A stretch of 64,000 nucleotides of DNA from Sphingomonas sp. CL5.1 (GTDB lineage Bacteria; Pseudomonadota; Alphaproteobacteria; Sphingomonadales; Sphingomonadaceae), in NCBI RefSeq assembly GCF_013344685.1, contig NZ_CP050137.1, forward strand, positions 1,554,001-1,618,000. Reading direction: 5' to 3'. Shown piece after piece: positions 51,776-59,853 of the stretch; within the stretch, counting starts at the first letter, position 1; every line of letters begins with the position of its first letter. The translations under genes and the position numbers were made by a program. The notes beneath the pieces were generated by a model. It worked only from the letters and a program-made list of their open reading frames with translations, searched no databases and had not been told where the DNA came from.

Positions 51776-53224
51776 TCAGAACGGATAGTGCTGCTCGTCC
51801 TCGATCGTGATCCATCGGAGGTCGGTGAACTCGGCGATCGCCGCCTTGCCGCCGAACCGGCCGTATCCGCTGTCCTTGACCCCGCCGAAGGGCATCTGCG
51901 CCTCGTCGTGCACGGTGGGGCCGTTGATGTGGCAGATGCCGGACTGGATGCGCTGCGCGGCGCTCAGCGCGCGGCGGATGTCGCGGCCGAACACGGCGGC
52001 GGAGAGGCCGAACTCGGTATCGTTGGCGGCGGCGACCAGCGCGTCGTCGCCGTCCGCGCGGACGATGGTGACGACCGGGCCGAACGATTCCTCGGCATAG
52101 ATGCGCATCGCCGGGGTGACGTGATCGAGCACGGTCGGCTGCATCACCGGCCCGTCGCTCGCGCCGCCGGCGAGCAGGGTCGCGCCGTTCTTCACCGCGT
52201 CAGCCACCAGCTCCCCGACGCGCGCCGCCGCCTCGCAGCTCACCAGCGTGCCGAGCTGCGCCGCGCCATCGTCCGCCGCGCTCGCGCGCAGGCTCTCGGC
52301 CTTCTTCTTCAGCCGCGCGGCGAAATCGTCGGCGACCCTGGCGTCGACCACGATCCGCTCGGTCGACATGCAGATCTGGCCCTGGTTCATGAACGCACCG
52401 AACGCCGCGCCGTCCACCGCAGCGTCGAGATCGGCGTCGTCGAGCACGACCAACGGCGCCTTGCCGCCAAGCTCGAGCAGCGCGGGCTTCAGATGGCGCG
52501 CGGCGACCTCGGCGATGATCCGGCCGACCCCGGTCGATCCGGTGAAATTGACGCGGCGCACCGCCGGATGGGCGATGATCGCCTCCACCAGCGCACCGGC
52601 GTCGGCGGGGGCGTTGGTCAGCACGTTGACCACGCCGTTCGGCAGGCCGGCGTCGTGCAGCACCTGCCCGATCAGCCGGTGCGTGCCGGGGCAGATTTCC
52701 GACGCCTTGAGGATCACCGTGTTGCCGCAGGCCAGCGGCATGGCGATCGCGCGCACCGCGAGGATCACCGGCGCGTTCCACGGCGCGATGCCGAGCGAGA
52801 CGCCCGCCGGCTGGCGCACCGCCAGCGCGATCGCGCCCGGCTTGTCGGAGGGGATCACCTCGCCCGCGATCTGCGTCGTCATCGCCGCCGCCTCGCGCAG
52901 CATCCCGGAGGCGAGCCTGACGTTGAACCCGGCCCAGCCGCGCGTCGCCCCGATCTCCGCCCGCATCAGCGCGGCGAACTCGTCGACCCGCGCGGCGAGC
53001 GCGTCGGCGGCGCGCAGCAGCAGGTCGCGCCGCGCGTTCGGCCCCAGCTTCGCCCACGCCGGGAAGGCGCGCGCCGCCGCCTCGCAGGCGCGCCGCGCGT
53101 CGTCCGGCGTGGCGGCGGCGGCGGTCGTCGCCACGCGCGCGCCCGACGGGTCGCGCCGCTCGAACGTGGCATTGCCGGTGGCCGCGACGCTTTCGCCGTC
53201 GATCAGCAATTGGACGGTCATCAT
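51776..53224 (-). CDS. aldehyde dehydrogenase, aromatic-aldehyde (vanillin/benzaldehyde) type
   Basis: A 482-residue NAD(P)-dependent aldehyde dehydrogenase. Glu251 (LELGGKAPLVVLDDADLDAAV) and Cys285 (NQGQICMSTERIVV) are the catalytic pair; the segment GQICMS with GVSLGIAPWNAPVIL is typical of the vanillin/salicylaldehyde dehydrogenase branch. It would oxidise the aldehyde made by the adjacent ThDP enzyme to the aromatic acid. Its ATG (53222-53224) overlaps the TGA of the MFS gene (TGATG). The ThDP gene follows after 45 bases. Distinct from the aldehyde dehydrogenase at 11 kb. Confidence 0.85.
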   Translation of the reverse strand: MMTVQLLIDGESVAATGNATFERRDPSGARVATTAAAATPDDARRACEAAARAFPAWAKLGPNARRDLLLRAADALAARVDEFAALMRAEIGATRGWAGFNVRLASGMLREAAAMTTQIAGEVIPSDKPGAIALAVRQPAGVSLGIAPWNAPVILAVRAIAMPLACGNTVILKASEICPGTHRLIGQVLHDAGLPNGVVNVLTNAPADAGALVEAIIAHPAVRRVNFTGSTGVGRIIAEVAARHLKPALLELGGKAPLVVLDDADLDAAVDGAAFGAFMNQGQICMSTERIVVDARVADDFAARLKKKAESLRASAADDGAAQLGTLVSCEAAARVGELVADAVKNGATLLAGGASDGPVMQPTVLDHVTPAMRIYAEESFGPVVTIVRADGDDALVAAANDTEFGLSAAVFGRDIRRALSAAQRIQSGICHINGPTVHDEAQMPFGGVKDSGYGRFGGKAAIAEFTDLRWITIEDEQHYPF

Positions 53225-54591
53225 CAAACTCCGGTTGAATGGGCTGGTCGGGAATGGCGGCGGACGGCGAGCAGCGCGATCGTGGTCGCCGCCATCGCGG
53301 CGAGCAGCATCAGGCTCAGCCCGCTCGCGCCGAGCGCATGAAGCGCCAGCGCGCCGCCGAACGAGCTGGCGATCGCGCCGATACGGCCGACGCTGGTCGC
53401 GCTGCCGACCCCGGTGGCGCGGATCGCGGTGGGATAGACATGCGCGGCGAGCGCGTAGAGCGTGGTCTGCACGCCGTTGATGAACGCGCCCTCCACGCCG
53501 AGGATCAGGATCAGCATCGCGCGCGATCCGCCGGGATCGAGCGGCGTCGCGAGCATCGCGCCGGCGCCGATCACCCCGCCGATCGCCATCGCCACCATCG
53601 GCGCGCGCGATCCCTTGTGCCCGATCAGCCACGCCCCGCCCAGCGCGGCGATCACCCCGCCGATGTTGAAAGCGGTCAGGCCCTGGCTGGAGAAGGCGAG
53701 GTCGAATCCGGCGTCGGACAGCATCGTCGGCAGCCAGCTGAACGCGGCATAGACCGCGAACAGGCACGCGCCGAACGCTCCCCACAAAGCGATGGTGTCG
53801 TGCCGCCACGTATCCGCGAACAAGGCCGCGACCGGCGACTTGCCCTGCGGCGCGGCATCCTGCTCGCCGCGATCGACCAGCCGCGCGTCGCCCGGCACCT
53901 CCAGCCCCACCCGCGCGAGCAGCCGGCGCAGGCGCGGCGTGTCGCCTTCGCGGCGCAGCAGGAAGCGGGTCGATTCGGGCAGCAGCGTGATCAGCAGCAG
54001 CGCCACCGTCAGCGTCGCGCCGCCTGCCGCCGCGAACAGCATCCGCCAGCCGAACACCGGCAGCACCTTCGCCGCGATCAGCCCGCCGACCACGCCGCCG
54101 AGCGGCACGCAGACGATGCTCGCGGTCACGCCCAGGCTGCGGCTGCGGCGCGGGGTATATTCCGAAACCAGCGCGGCGGCGTTGGGGAAGGCCGCGCCCA
54201 GCCCGACGTTGGCGAACAGGCGCAGCGCGCCGATCTCGATCAGGCTGTTGCTGATCGCGATGCAGGCGGTGAGCACGCCGAAGGTCAGCACGCTGCCGAC
54301 CAGCGCGGCCTTGCGCCCGAAGCGGTCGCCGATCATCCCGCCGAGCGCTGCGCCGAACATCATGCCGAACTGGCCGATCGCCATCACCGGCGAGAGCATC
54401 TCCTTGGAAATGCCCCAGTCCCGGATGATGGCGGGCGCGGCGAAGCCCAGCGACTGGTTGTCGAACCCGTCGAAGATCACCGCGCAGCCGACGAGCAGCA
54501 GGATCAGCTTCTGGTAGCCGGTCCAGCGCCCCTCGTCGATCGCCGTGCCGATATCATAGTCGGGCGACGGCCCGGCGGCGGAAATGCTCAT
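53224..54591 (-). CDS. MFS transporter, aromatic acid:H+ symporter (AAHS) family
   Basis: A 455-residue 12-helix transporter. The AAHS helix-1 signature is VIFDGFDNQSLGFAAPAI (about residues 39-56), and the loop 2-3 motif is GGMIGDRFGRKAAL. Related proteins (PcaK, VanK, BenK) import protocatechuate, vanillate or benzoate across the inner membrane with protons. Its ATG overlaps the stop of the HbpS/GlcG-like gene (ATGA). Presumed uptake system for the module's substrate. Confidence 0.87.
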   Translation of the reverse strand: MSISAAGPSPDYDIGTAIDEGRWTGYQKLILLLVGCAVIFDGFDNQSLGFAAPAIIRDWGISKEMLSPVMAIGQFGMMFGAALGGMIGDRFGRKAALVGSVLTFGVLTACIAISNSLIEIGALRLFANVGLGAAFPNAAALVSEYTPRRSRSLGVTASIVCVPLGGVVGGLIAAKVLPVFGWRMLFAAAGGATLTVALLLITLLPESTRFLLRREGDTPRLRRLLARVGLEVPGDARLVDRGEQDAAPQGKSPVAALFADTWRHDTIALWGAFGACLFAVYAAFSWLPTMLSDAGFDLAFSSQGLTAFNIGGVIAALGGAWLIGHKGSRAPMVAMAIGGVIGAGAMLATPLDPGGSRAMLILILGVEGAFINGVQTTLYALAAHVYPTAIRATGVGSATSVGRIGAIASSFGGALALHALGASGLSLMLLAAMAATTIALLAVRRHSRPAHSTGV

Positions 54592-55115
54592 TTGCCGGCG
54601 GCCGCCCCGCTCTGGATCGCGTCCATGCCGGCCTTGGCGATGATGTCGTCCTCGCCGGCCATGCCGCCGCTGACGCCGATCGCGCCGATCACCTGGCCGT
54701 CGCGCATGATCGGATAGCCGCCCGGCACCGCGACTACGCCGGGGATCGTTCCCATCGCGGCGTTCTGCGACACCATCTGGCTGATCATCGCGGTCGGCGC
54801 CTTGAACATGATCGCGGTGGTCGCCTTGCCGATCGCGGTGTCGATCGTGCCCATCGGCGCGCCGTCGGTGCGGTGGAAGGCGAGCAGCTTGCCGGCATTG
54901 TCGACCAGCGCGATCGACGAGCCCCAGCCGTTCGACGTCGCCCTGGCGATCGCCGCGTCCATCACCGCGCGCGCCCCGGCGGAACTGAGCACCGGCAGGT
55001 TCTGCACCATCGCGGTGGTCGGCTTCGGCCCCTGTTTCGGCTCGGCGGCGGCGAGCGGTTGCACCGCGGCGGCGGCGAGCAGCGCGGCGCCGCCGTATTT
55101 CAGCATCTTCGTCAT
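54588..55115 (-). CDS. exported HbpS/GlcG (DUF336) family protein
   Basis: A 175-residue exported protein: signal peptide (MTKMLKYGGAALLAAAAVQPLAAAE) followed by a DUF336 domain (ARAVMDAAIARATSNGWGSSIALVDNAGKLLAFHRTDGAPMGTIDTAIGKA, then GGYPIMRDGQVIGAIGVSGGMAGEDD). Family members include haem- or cofactor-binding HbpS and GlcG; in catabolic operons their role is unclear. The start is the ATG at 55113-55115, six bases after GGGAGGA; an ATG directly abutting that site is less likely. First gene of the minus-strand operon. Confidence 0.82.
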   Translation of the reverse strand: MTKMLKYGGAALLAAAAVQPLAAAEPKQGPKPTTAMVQNLPVLSSAGARAVMDAAIARATSNGWGSSIALVDNAGKLLAFHRTDGAPMGTIDTAIGKATTAIMFKAPTAMISQMVSQNAAMGTIPGVVAVPGGYPIMRDGQVIGAIGVSGGMAGEDDIIAKAGMDAIQSGAAAGK

Positions 55116-55350
55116 CGGCATTCCTCCCAGGTTGACCGTGGCGCGGTCGTGATCGTCGCCGTCACGTTGAACCACGAATCGCCTCCCCAAAACCGTGTCC
55201 GGCACGGCGGCAACAGGCGCCGCCGCCGTCCAGGCTGATCGCAGCCTAACAGAAACTAGTGTGAGATCAAACTTGTTTGTTGCGCGCGATGCTGGTAGCG
55301 ATCGTGCAACGACCGCCGGCCCGGAGCCGGATTTCATCAGGGAGAAGCCG
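55116..55350. promoter_or_regulatory. divergent promoter region of the aromatic module
   Basis: 235 bases between two divergent operons. It contains CAAAC-TT-GTTTG at 55268-55279 within ATCAAACTTGTTTGTT, a low-GC island (AACAGAAACTAGTGTGAGATCAAAC) suited to promoters, and GGCACGGCGGC-type hairpins near 55200-55230. The CAAAC/GTTTG repeat resembles the TGACAA/TTGTCA repeat upstream of the PQQ gene, so one MarR-type regulator may control both; that link is an inference. Confidence 0.45.
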
Positions 55351-56184
55351 ATGGCCGAATCGCCGCTTTCATTGCGCAGCCTGGGCGGGGGCGCCTTGCT
55401 CGCCGCCGGTGCGCTGGGGGCCGTCGCGCTCTCGTCCGCCGCCTCCGCGCAGGGCACGGTGGAGCGGCGGCTCGCCGCGCTCGAATCGCGGGTCGATCGG
55501 CTCGACGACCGCGCGAGGATCGAGAATCTCACCCGCGCCTACGGCTATTATGTCGACAAGCAGCTCTGGAACGAGGTCGCCGACCTGTTCTCCGACAACG
55601 CCCGCGTCGAGATCGCAGGGCGCGGCGTCTATCTCGGCAAGGCCAGCGTAGATCGGCTATTCCTGCAATCGATGGGCGGCGGCCAGGTCGGCCTGAGGCC
55701 CGGCGGCCTGTTCAACCACATGATCCTGCAAGGCGTCACCGATGTCGCGCCCGACGGAAAGACCGCGAAGGGCCGCTGGCGCGCCTTCGTCCAGATCGGG
55801 CAGGCGAAGATGTTCGGTATCTGGTCGGAGGGCACGTACGAGAACGAATATGTCAAAGAAGGCGGCGTGTGGAAGATCAGCGGCATGCACTTCTACGCCA
55901 CTTTCTACGCCCCCTACGAGAAGGGCTGGGCGCAAGGGGCGCGGCCGAACAACGGGCCGACCAAGGATGCCCCGCCCGACGCGCCGCAGTCGGTGGAATA
56001 TGACGTCTATCCCGGCCATTACGTCCCGCCGTTCCATTATCCCAACCCGGTGACGGGCAAGCCGTGGACGATCGAGGAAAGCCGCAGATATTCCACCACC
56101 GGCATGTCGCCTGCGCCCGCCGGCCCGCCGATCCAGCCCGGATCGCCGATGCCCGCCGCGCCCGCGCCCAAGCCTGCCCAGTGA
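55351..56184 (+). CDS. exported NTF2/SnoaL-like protein, first of a tandem pair
   Basis: A 277-residue exported protein: signal peptide to about residue 33 (SSAASAQ), a short coiled helix (VERRLAALESRVDRLDDRARIENLT), an NTF2/SnoaL cone domain (about 48-185) and a Pro-rich tail carrying YPGHYVPPFHYPNPVTGKPW. NTF2-like proteins include isomerases, dehydratases, hydrolases and the gamma-formaldehyde lyases (LsdE, LdpA) that act on lignin dimers; nothing here fixes which. GGGAGAA precedes the ATG. First gene of a tight seven-gene operon; the second gene is its close paralogue. Confidence 0.8.
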   Translation: MAESPLSLRSLGGGALLAAGALGAVALSSAASAQGTVERRLAALESRVDRLDDRARIENLTRAYGYYVDKQLWNEVADLFSDNARVEIAGRGVYLGKASVDRLFLQSMGGGQVGLRPGGLFNHMILQGVTDVAPDGKTAKGRWRAFVQIGQAKMFGIWSEGTYENEYVKEGGVWKISGMHFYATFYAPYEKGWAQGARPNNGPTKDAPPDAPQSVEYDVYPGHYVPPFHYPNPVTGKPWTIEESRRYSTTGMSPAPAGPPIQPGSPMPAAPAPKPAQ

Positions 56185-56197
56185 CCGGAGACTTACG

Positions 56198-57025
56198 ATG
56201 AGCATCAAGAACTGGACCCGCGTTGGACTGGCCGGCGCCGTCATGGCTGCCGCGATCGTCGCTGTCCCCGCGCTGGCGCAATCGGACCGCGGCGTCGAAG
56301 CGCGCCTCGCCGCGCTGGAGAAGCGGGTTGCGCTGGAGGAGGATCGCGCGCAGATCGAGAACCTCACCCGCGCCTATGGCTATTATATCGACAAGAAGGT
56401 GTGGAGCGAGGTCGTCCCGCTGTTCTCGAAGGACGCGGTGGTCGAGATTTCGGGGCGCGGTGTGTACAAGGGCGCGAAGGGCGTCGACACCTTGTTCTCG
56501 AAGGTGATCGGCCGCCAGCATATGGGTCTCGCCGATGGTGAGCTGTCCAACCATATGGTGCTTCAGGGCGTCACGAACGTCGCGCCGGACGGCAAGACCG
56601 CGACCGGTCGCTGGCGCGCCTTCATCCAGATCGGCATGTGGCAGAAGATGGGGCTGTGGGCCGAGGGCACCTATGACATCCGCTACGTCAAAGAGGACGG
56701 CAAGTGGAAGTTCAGCCTGATGCGCTGGTACGGCACCTATTTCACACCCTATGACAAGGGCTGGGCGCAGGCGTCGTTCGGCAACAACGGGCCGAGCAAG
56801 GAATTCCCGCCCGACGCGCCGCCATCGGTGCAGTATGACGCCTATCCGGGCCATTACGTCCCGCCCTTCCCCTATCCCAACCCGGTGACCGGCCGCCCGT
56901 GGACGCAGGCGGACACCGATCGTTACTCCACCAGGGGGATGGACCCGAGCAACGCGGCCAATTCCTCGTCGGCGGGCTCGCCGCTGTCGCTGGAAAGCCA
57001 GCGCCAGCAGCAGCCGCCGCGCTGA
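56198..57025 (+). CDS. exported NTF2/SnoaL-like protein, second of a tandem pair
   Basis: A 275-residue paralogue of the preceding gene, with the same architecture: signal peptide (VAVPALAQ), VEARLAALEKRVALEEDRAQIENLTRAYGYYIDKK, cone domain, and the tail YPGHYVPPFPYPNPVTGRPW. The two share the core NLTRAYGYY-x-DK and DGKTA-x-GRWRAF-x-QIG. The pair may form a heterodimer or act on two stereoisomers; both ideas are inference. It follows its paralogue after 13 bases. Confidence 0.8.
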   Translation: MSIKNWTRVGLAGAVMAAAIVAVPALAQSDRGVEARLAALEKRVALEEDRAQIENLTRAYGYYIDKKVWSEVVPLFSKDAVVEISGRGVYKGAKGVDTLFSKVIGRQHMGLADGELSNHMVLQGVTNVAPDGKTATGRWRAFIQIGMWQKMGLWAEGTYDIRYVKEDGKWKFSLMRWYGTYFTPYDKGWAQASFGNNGPSKEFPPDAPPSVQYDAYPGHYVPPFPYPNPVTGRPWTQADTDRYSTRGMDPSNAANSSSAGSPLSLESQRQQQPPR

Positions 57026-57047
57026 CCCGCGCGAACGGGGCGGGGCG

Positions 57048-57965
57048 ATGCGGATCGCGGTGATCGGCTCGGGGGCGATGGGCAGCCTGTTCGGCGGGCG
57101 GCTCGCGCTCGCCGGGCATGAGGTGTGGTTGGTCGATGTGAACCAGCCGCATATCGACGCGATCAACCGCGCCGGTCTGCGCCTCGATCTCGACGAGGGG
57201 GAGCGGGTGGTGACGAACGTCCGCGCCGGCGTGGCGGACGCCTTCGCCGGGCCGGCTGATTTGCTGATCGTCTTCACCAAGGGCTATCACACCGCCGCCG
57301 CGCTCGCCGCCGCCCGTCATCTCGCCGGGCCGGGGACGTGGGCGCTGACGCTCCAGAACGGCCTCGGCACCGGCGAGCGCGTCGCCGCCGCGCTGCCCGG
57401 CGCGGCGGTGGCGATCGGCATGACCGACCTGCCGGCTGACCTCAGGGAACCGGGCCATGTCGCCTCGCACGGCGCGGGCCATGTGCGGCTGTGGAGCCTG
57501 TCCGGCGCGCCCGATCCGGCGCTGGAGCGGATCGCCGCCGCGCTGGGCGAGGCGCGGATCGCGGCGCGCGCCGATCCCGAGGTGGTCACCGCGATCTGGG
57601 AGAAGGTGATCTTCAACACGGTGATGAACCCGGTCGCCGCGCTCACCCGGCAGACGGTCGGCGGCATGGCGGCGCAGCCGGACGGGCGGGCGCTGGCGGA
57701 GGCGATCCTCGCCGAGGCGTTCGCGGTGGCGGCGGCGTGCGGCGTGGCGGTCGATCGCGAACATGTCCGCGCGATCATCGAGCATGCCTGGGCGGCGCAC
57801 GGCCCGCACCAGCCGTCGATGTTGCAGGACGTGCTCGCCGGCCGCCCGACCGAGATCGATTCGATCGCGGGGCAGCTCGCGGAAAAAGGCGCCGCGCATG
57901 GGGTGGCGACGCCGGTGCTCGATACGCTCACCCGGCTCGTCAGGATGATCGCGCGCGCCGGCTGA
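57048..57965 (+). CDS. ketopantoate reductase-like oxidoreductase (ApbA/PanE family)
   Basis: A 305-residue NAD(P)-dependent reductase. The N-terminal Rossmann motif is RIAVIGSGAMGSLFGGRLALAGHEVWLVD (residues 2-30), the substrate-binding segment is KVIFNTVMNPVAALTRQTVGGM with the catalytic Lys, and the helical C-terminal domain carries PSMLQDVLAGRPTEIDSIAG. PanE itself makes pantoate, but paralogues in catabolic operons reduce or oxidise other 2-oxo or 2-hydroxymethyl compounds. In this operon, a role in processing a side chain is more likely than CoA synthesis. No signal peptide, unlike its neighbours. Confidence 0.82.
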   Translation: MRIAVIGSGAMGSLFGGRLALAGHEVWLVDVNQPHIDAINRAGLRLDLDEGERVVTNVRAGVADAFAGPADLLIVFTKGYHTAAALAAARHLAGPGTWALTLQNGLGTGERVAAALPGAAVAIGMTDLPADLREPGHVASHGAGHVRLWSLSGAPDPALERIAAALGEARIAARADPEVVTAIWEKVIFNTVMNPVAALTRQTVGGMAAQPDGRALAEAILAEAFAVAAACGVAVDREHVRAIIEHAWAAHGPHQPSMLQDVLAGRPTEIDSIAGQLAEKGAAHGVATPVLDTLTRLVRMIARAG

Positions 57966-57985
57966 ACAATCAGGGGAAGAAGGGG

Positions 57986-59824
57986 ATGACGATGAAGGTC
58001 CGCAATCTGGCTCTCGTCGCGTTGCTCGGCACGGCTTCGATCGGGGCGGCGCAGTCGCCCGACGCACCGGCGCTGACCGGGCCGGACTGGGCGAGGCGGG
58101 GAGAGGCTGAACTTTCACCTGCGCGTTACAGCGTGATCGTCGAAAAGGACGTCGCCGTGCCGATGCGCGACGGGGTGAAGCTCGCCGCCGATGTCTATCG
58201 CCCCGACGCGCCGGGCAAGTTCCCGGTGATCGTGCTGCGCACGCCGTACAACAAGGCGACGCCCGACGAGGTGCAGAACTCGCGCTGGTATGCCGAGCGC
58301 GGCTATGTCGTCGTCAACGAGGACGTGCGCGGCCGCTTCGCTTCCGGTGGCGATTTCTACACCTACCGTCACGAGGCGCAGGACGGCTACGACACCGACG
58401 CCTGGGCCGCCGTCCAGCCATGGAGCAGCGGCAGGCTCGGCACGCTCGGCGGCTCCTATCTCGGCTATACCGGGCTGACGCAGGCGATCGGCGGCCATCC
58501 CGCGCTGAAGGCGGTGGCGACCGACGTCACCACCACCGATATCTACAATAGCTGGGTCTATAGCGACGGGGCGTTCCTGCTCGGCTTCTCGCTGCCGTGG
58601 GGGGCGGGGACGGTGTACGGCCGCACCACCGACGGCGGCGGCGCGTTCGTGAAGCCGGAGGCCTATGCGAAGCTGCCGCTGAACACCGCCGACGCCGCCT
58701 CGTACAAGGTCGACCAGCCGTATCGCGACTGGCTGGCGCATCCGCTTCGCGGCGACAGCTATTGGAACGGCATCAGTTTCGAGCGGCAGGCGGCGAAGAT
58801 CAGCATACCGGCGCTGGTGGTGAGCGGCTGGTACGACATCTTCCTGCGCGGCGCGCTGGGCGATCACCAGCAGATCAAGGGTGCGGGCGCGACCCCGCTC
58901 GCCCGCGCGCAGAAGCGCATCGTCATCGGCCCGTGGACGCACTTCAAGACGATCGCGCCGCGCAAGGGCGGGTTCGGCGGCATGTCCACCCCCGACGATG
59001 TGGATTACGGGCCGGACGCCGCGCTCAACGGCAACCTCCTTTACCTGCGCTGGCACGATCACTGGCTGAAGGGCATGGACAATGGCGCGGACCGGGACCC
59101 GGCCGTGCGCATCTTCGTGATGGGCGAGAACAAGTGGCGCGCCGAGGACGAATGGCCGCTGAAGCGCACGCGCTACACGCCTTATTATCTCGCCAGCGGC
59201 GGGAGGGCGAACACGGCGACCGGCGACGGCACGCTCTCCACAACGAAGCCGGCCGGTGCTGAAAGCGACCGCTACGACTACGATCCGGCGAACCCGGTGC
59301 CGACGCTCGGCGGCAACATCTGTTGCAGCTCGGTGCCGTCCGGCGCGCACGATCATTCGCCGGTCGAGAAGCGGCCCGACGTGCTGGTGTTCACCGGCCC
59401 GGTGCTGGACCGGACGGTGGAGGTCACCGGCCCGATCCGCGCGACGCTCTACGCCGCCAGCTCCGCGCCCGACACCGACTGGGTGGTGCGGCTGATCGAC
59501 GTCGATCCGAACGGCTATGCCCGCAACATCCAGGACGGCATCGTCCGCGCGCGCTACCGCAAGGGCAAGGACGCGCCGCCCGCGCCGATCGAGCCGGGCA
59601 AGGTCTATCGATATGACATCGACATGTGGGCGTCGAGCAACGCCTTCCTGCCCGGCCATCGCATCCGCGTGGAGGTGACGAGCAGCAACTTCCCGCGCTT
59701 CGACCGCAACCTCAACACCGGGGAGGACCCGGCGACCGGCACGCGGATGGCGGTGGCGCATCAGCAGGTGCTCCACTCCGCCCGCTATCCCAGCCACGTC
59801 CTGCTGCCGATCATCCCGCGCTGA
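57986..59824 (+). CDS. exported CocE/NonD family hydrolase
   Basis: A 612-residue exported serine hydrolase. Signal peptide residues 1-20 (ALLGTASIGAAQ), then an alpha/beta-hydrolase core with VPMRDGVKLAADVYRP and the nucleophile Ser157 in LGGSYLGYTG; the X-Pro-peptidase-type catalytic His is in IGPWTHFK. A C-terminal jelly-roll (PepX_C, about 385-600; FTGPVLDRTVEVTGPI) follows. Family members cleave esters or amides (cocaine esterase, glutaryl-7-ACA acylase). The enzyme could release an aromatic acid from an ester in the periplasm. Two ATG codons (57986 and 57992) follow AAGAAGGGG. Confidence 0.85.
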   Translation: MTMKVRNLALVALLGTASIGAAQSPDAPALTGPDWARRGEAELSPARYSVIVEKDVAVPMRDGVKLAADVYRPDAPGKFPVIVLRTPYNKATPDEVQNSRWYAERGYVVVNEDVRGRFASGGDFYTYRHEAQDGYDTDAWAAVQPWSSGRLGTLGGSYLGYTGLTQAIGGHPALKAVATDVTTTDIYNSWVYSDGAFLLGFSLPWGAGTVYGRTTDGGGAFVKPEAYAKLPLNTADAASYKVDQPYRDWLAHPLRGDSYWNGISFERQAAKISIPALVVSGWYDIFLRGALGDHQQIKGAGATPLARAQKRIVIGPWTHFKTIAPRKGGFGGMSTPDDVDYGPDAALNGNLLYLRWHDHWLKGMDNGADRDPAVRIFVMGENKWRAEDEWPLKRTRYTPYYLASGGRANTATGDGTLSTTKPAGAESDRYDYDPANPVPTLGGNICCSSVPSGAHDHSPVEKRPDVLVFTGPVLDRTVEVTGPIRATLYAASSAPDTDWVVRLIDVDPNGYARNIQDGIVRARYRKGKDAPPAPIEPGKVYRYDIDMWASSNAFLPGHRIRVEVTSSNFPRFDRNLNTGEDPATGTRMAVAHQQVLHSARYPSHVLLPIIPR

Positions 59825-59853
59825 TCCGCCTTCTTTTCGAAAGGGAACGACCC

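Noticed and set aside
49574..53341. A plus-strand frame of more than 1,250 codons across the ThDP and aldehyde dehydrogenase genes
   Set aside because: It is antisense to two enzymes with full catalytic motifs and crosses a strong terminator and an intergenic gap.
57048..57965. Ketopantoate reductase as the CoA-pathway PanE
   Set aside because: No pan genes nearby, and it is embedded in a catabolic operon; a specialised paralogue is more likely, though the CoA role cannot be excluded by sequence.
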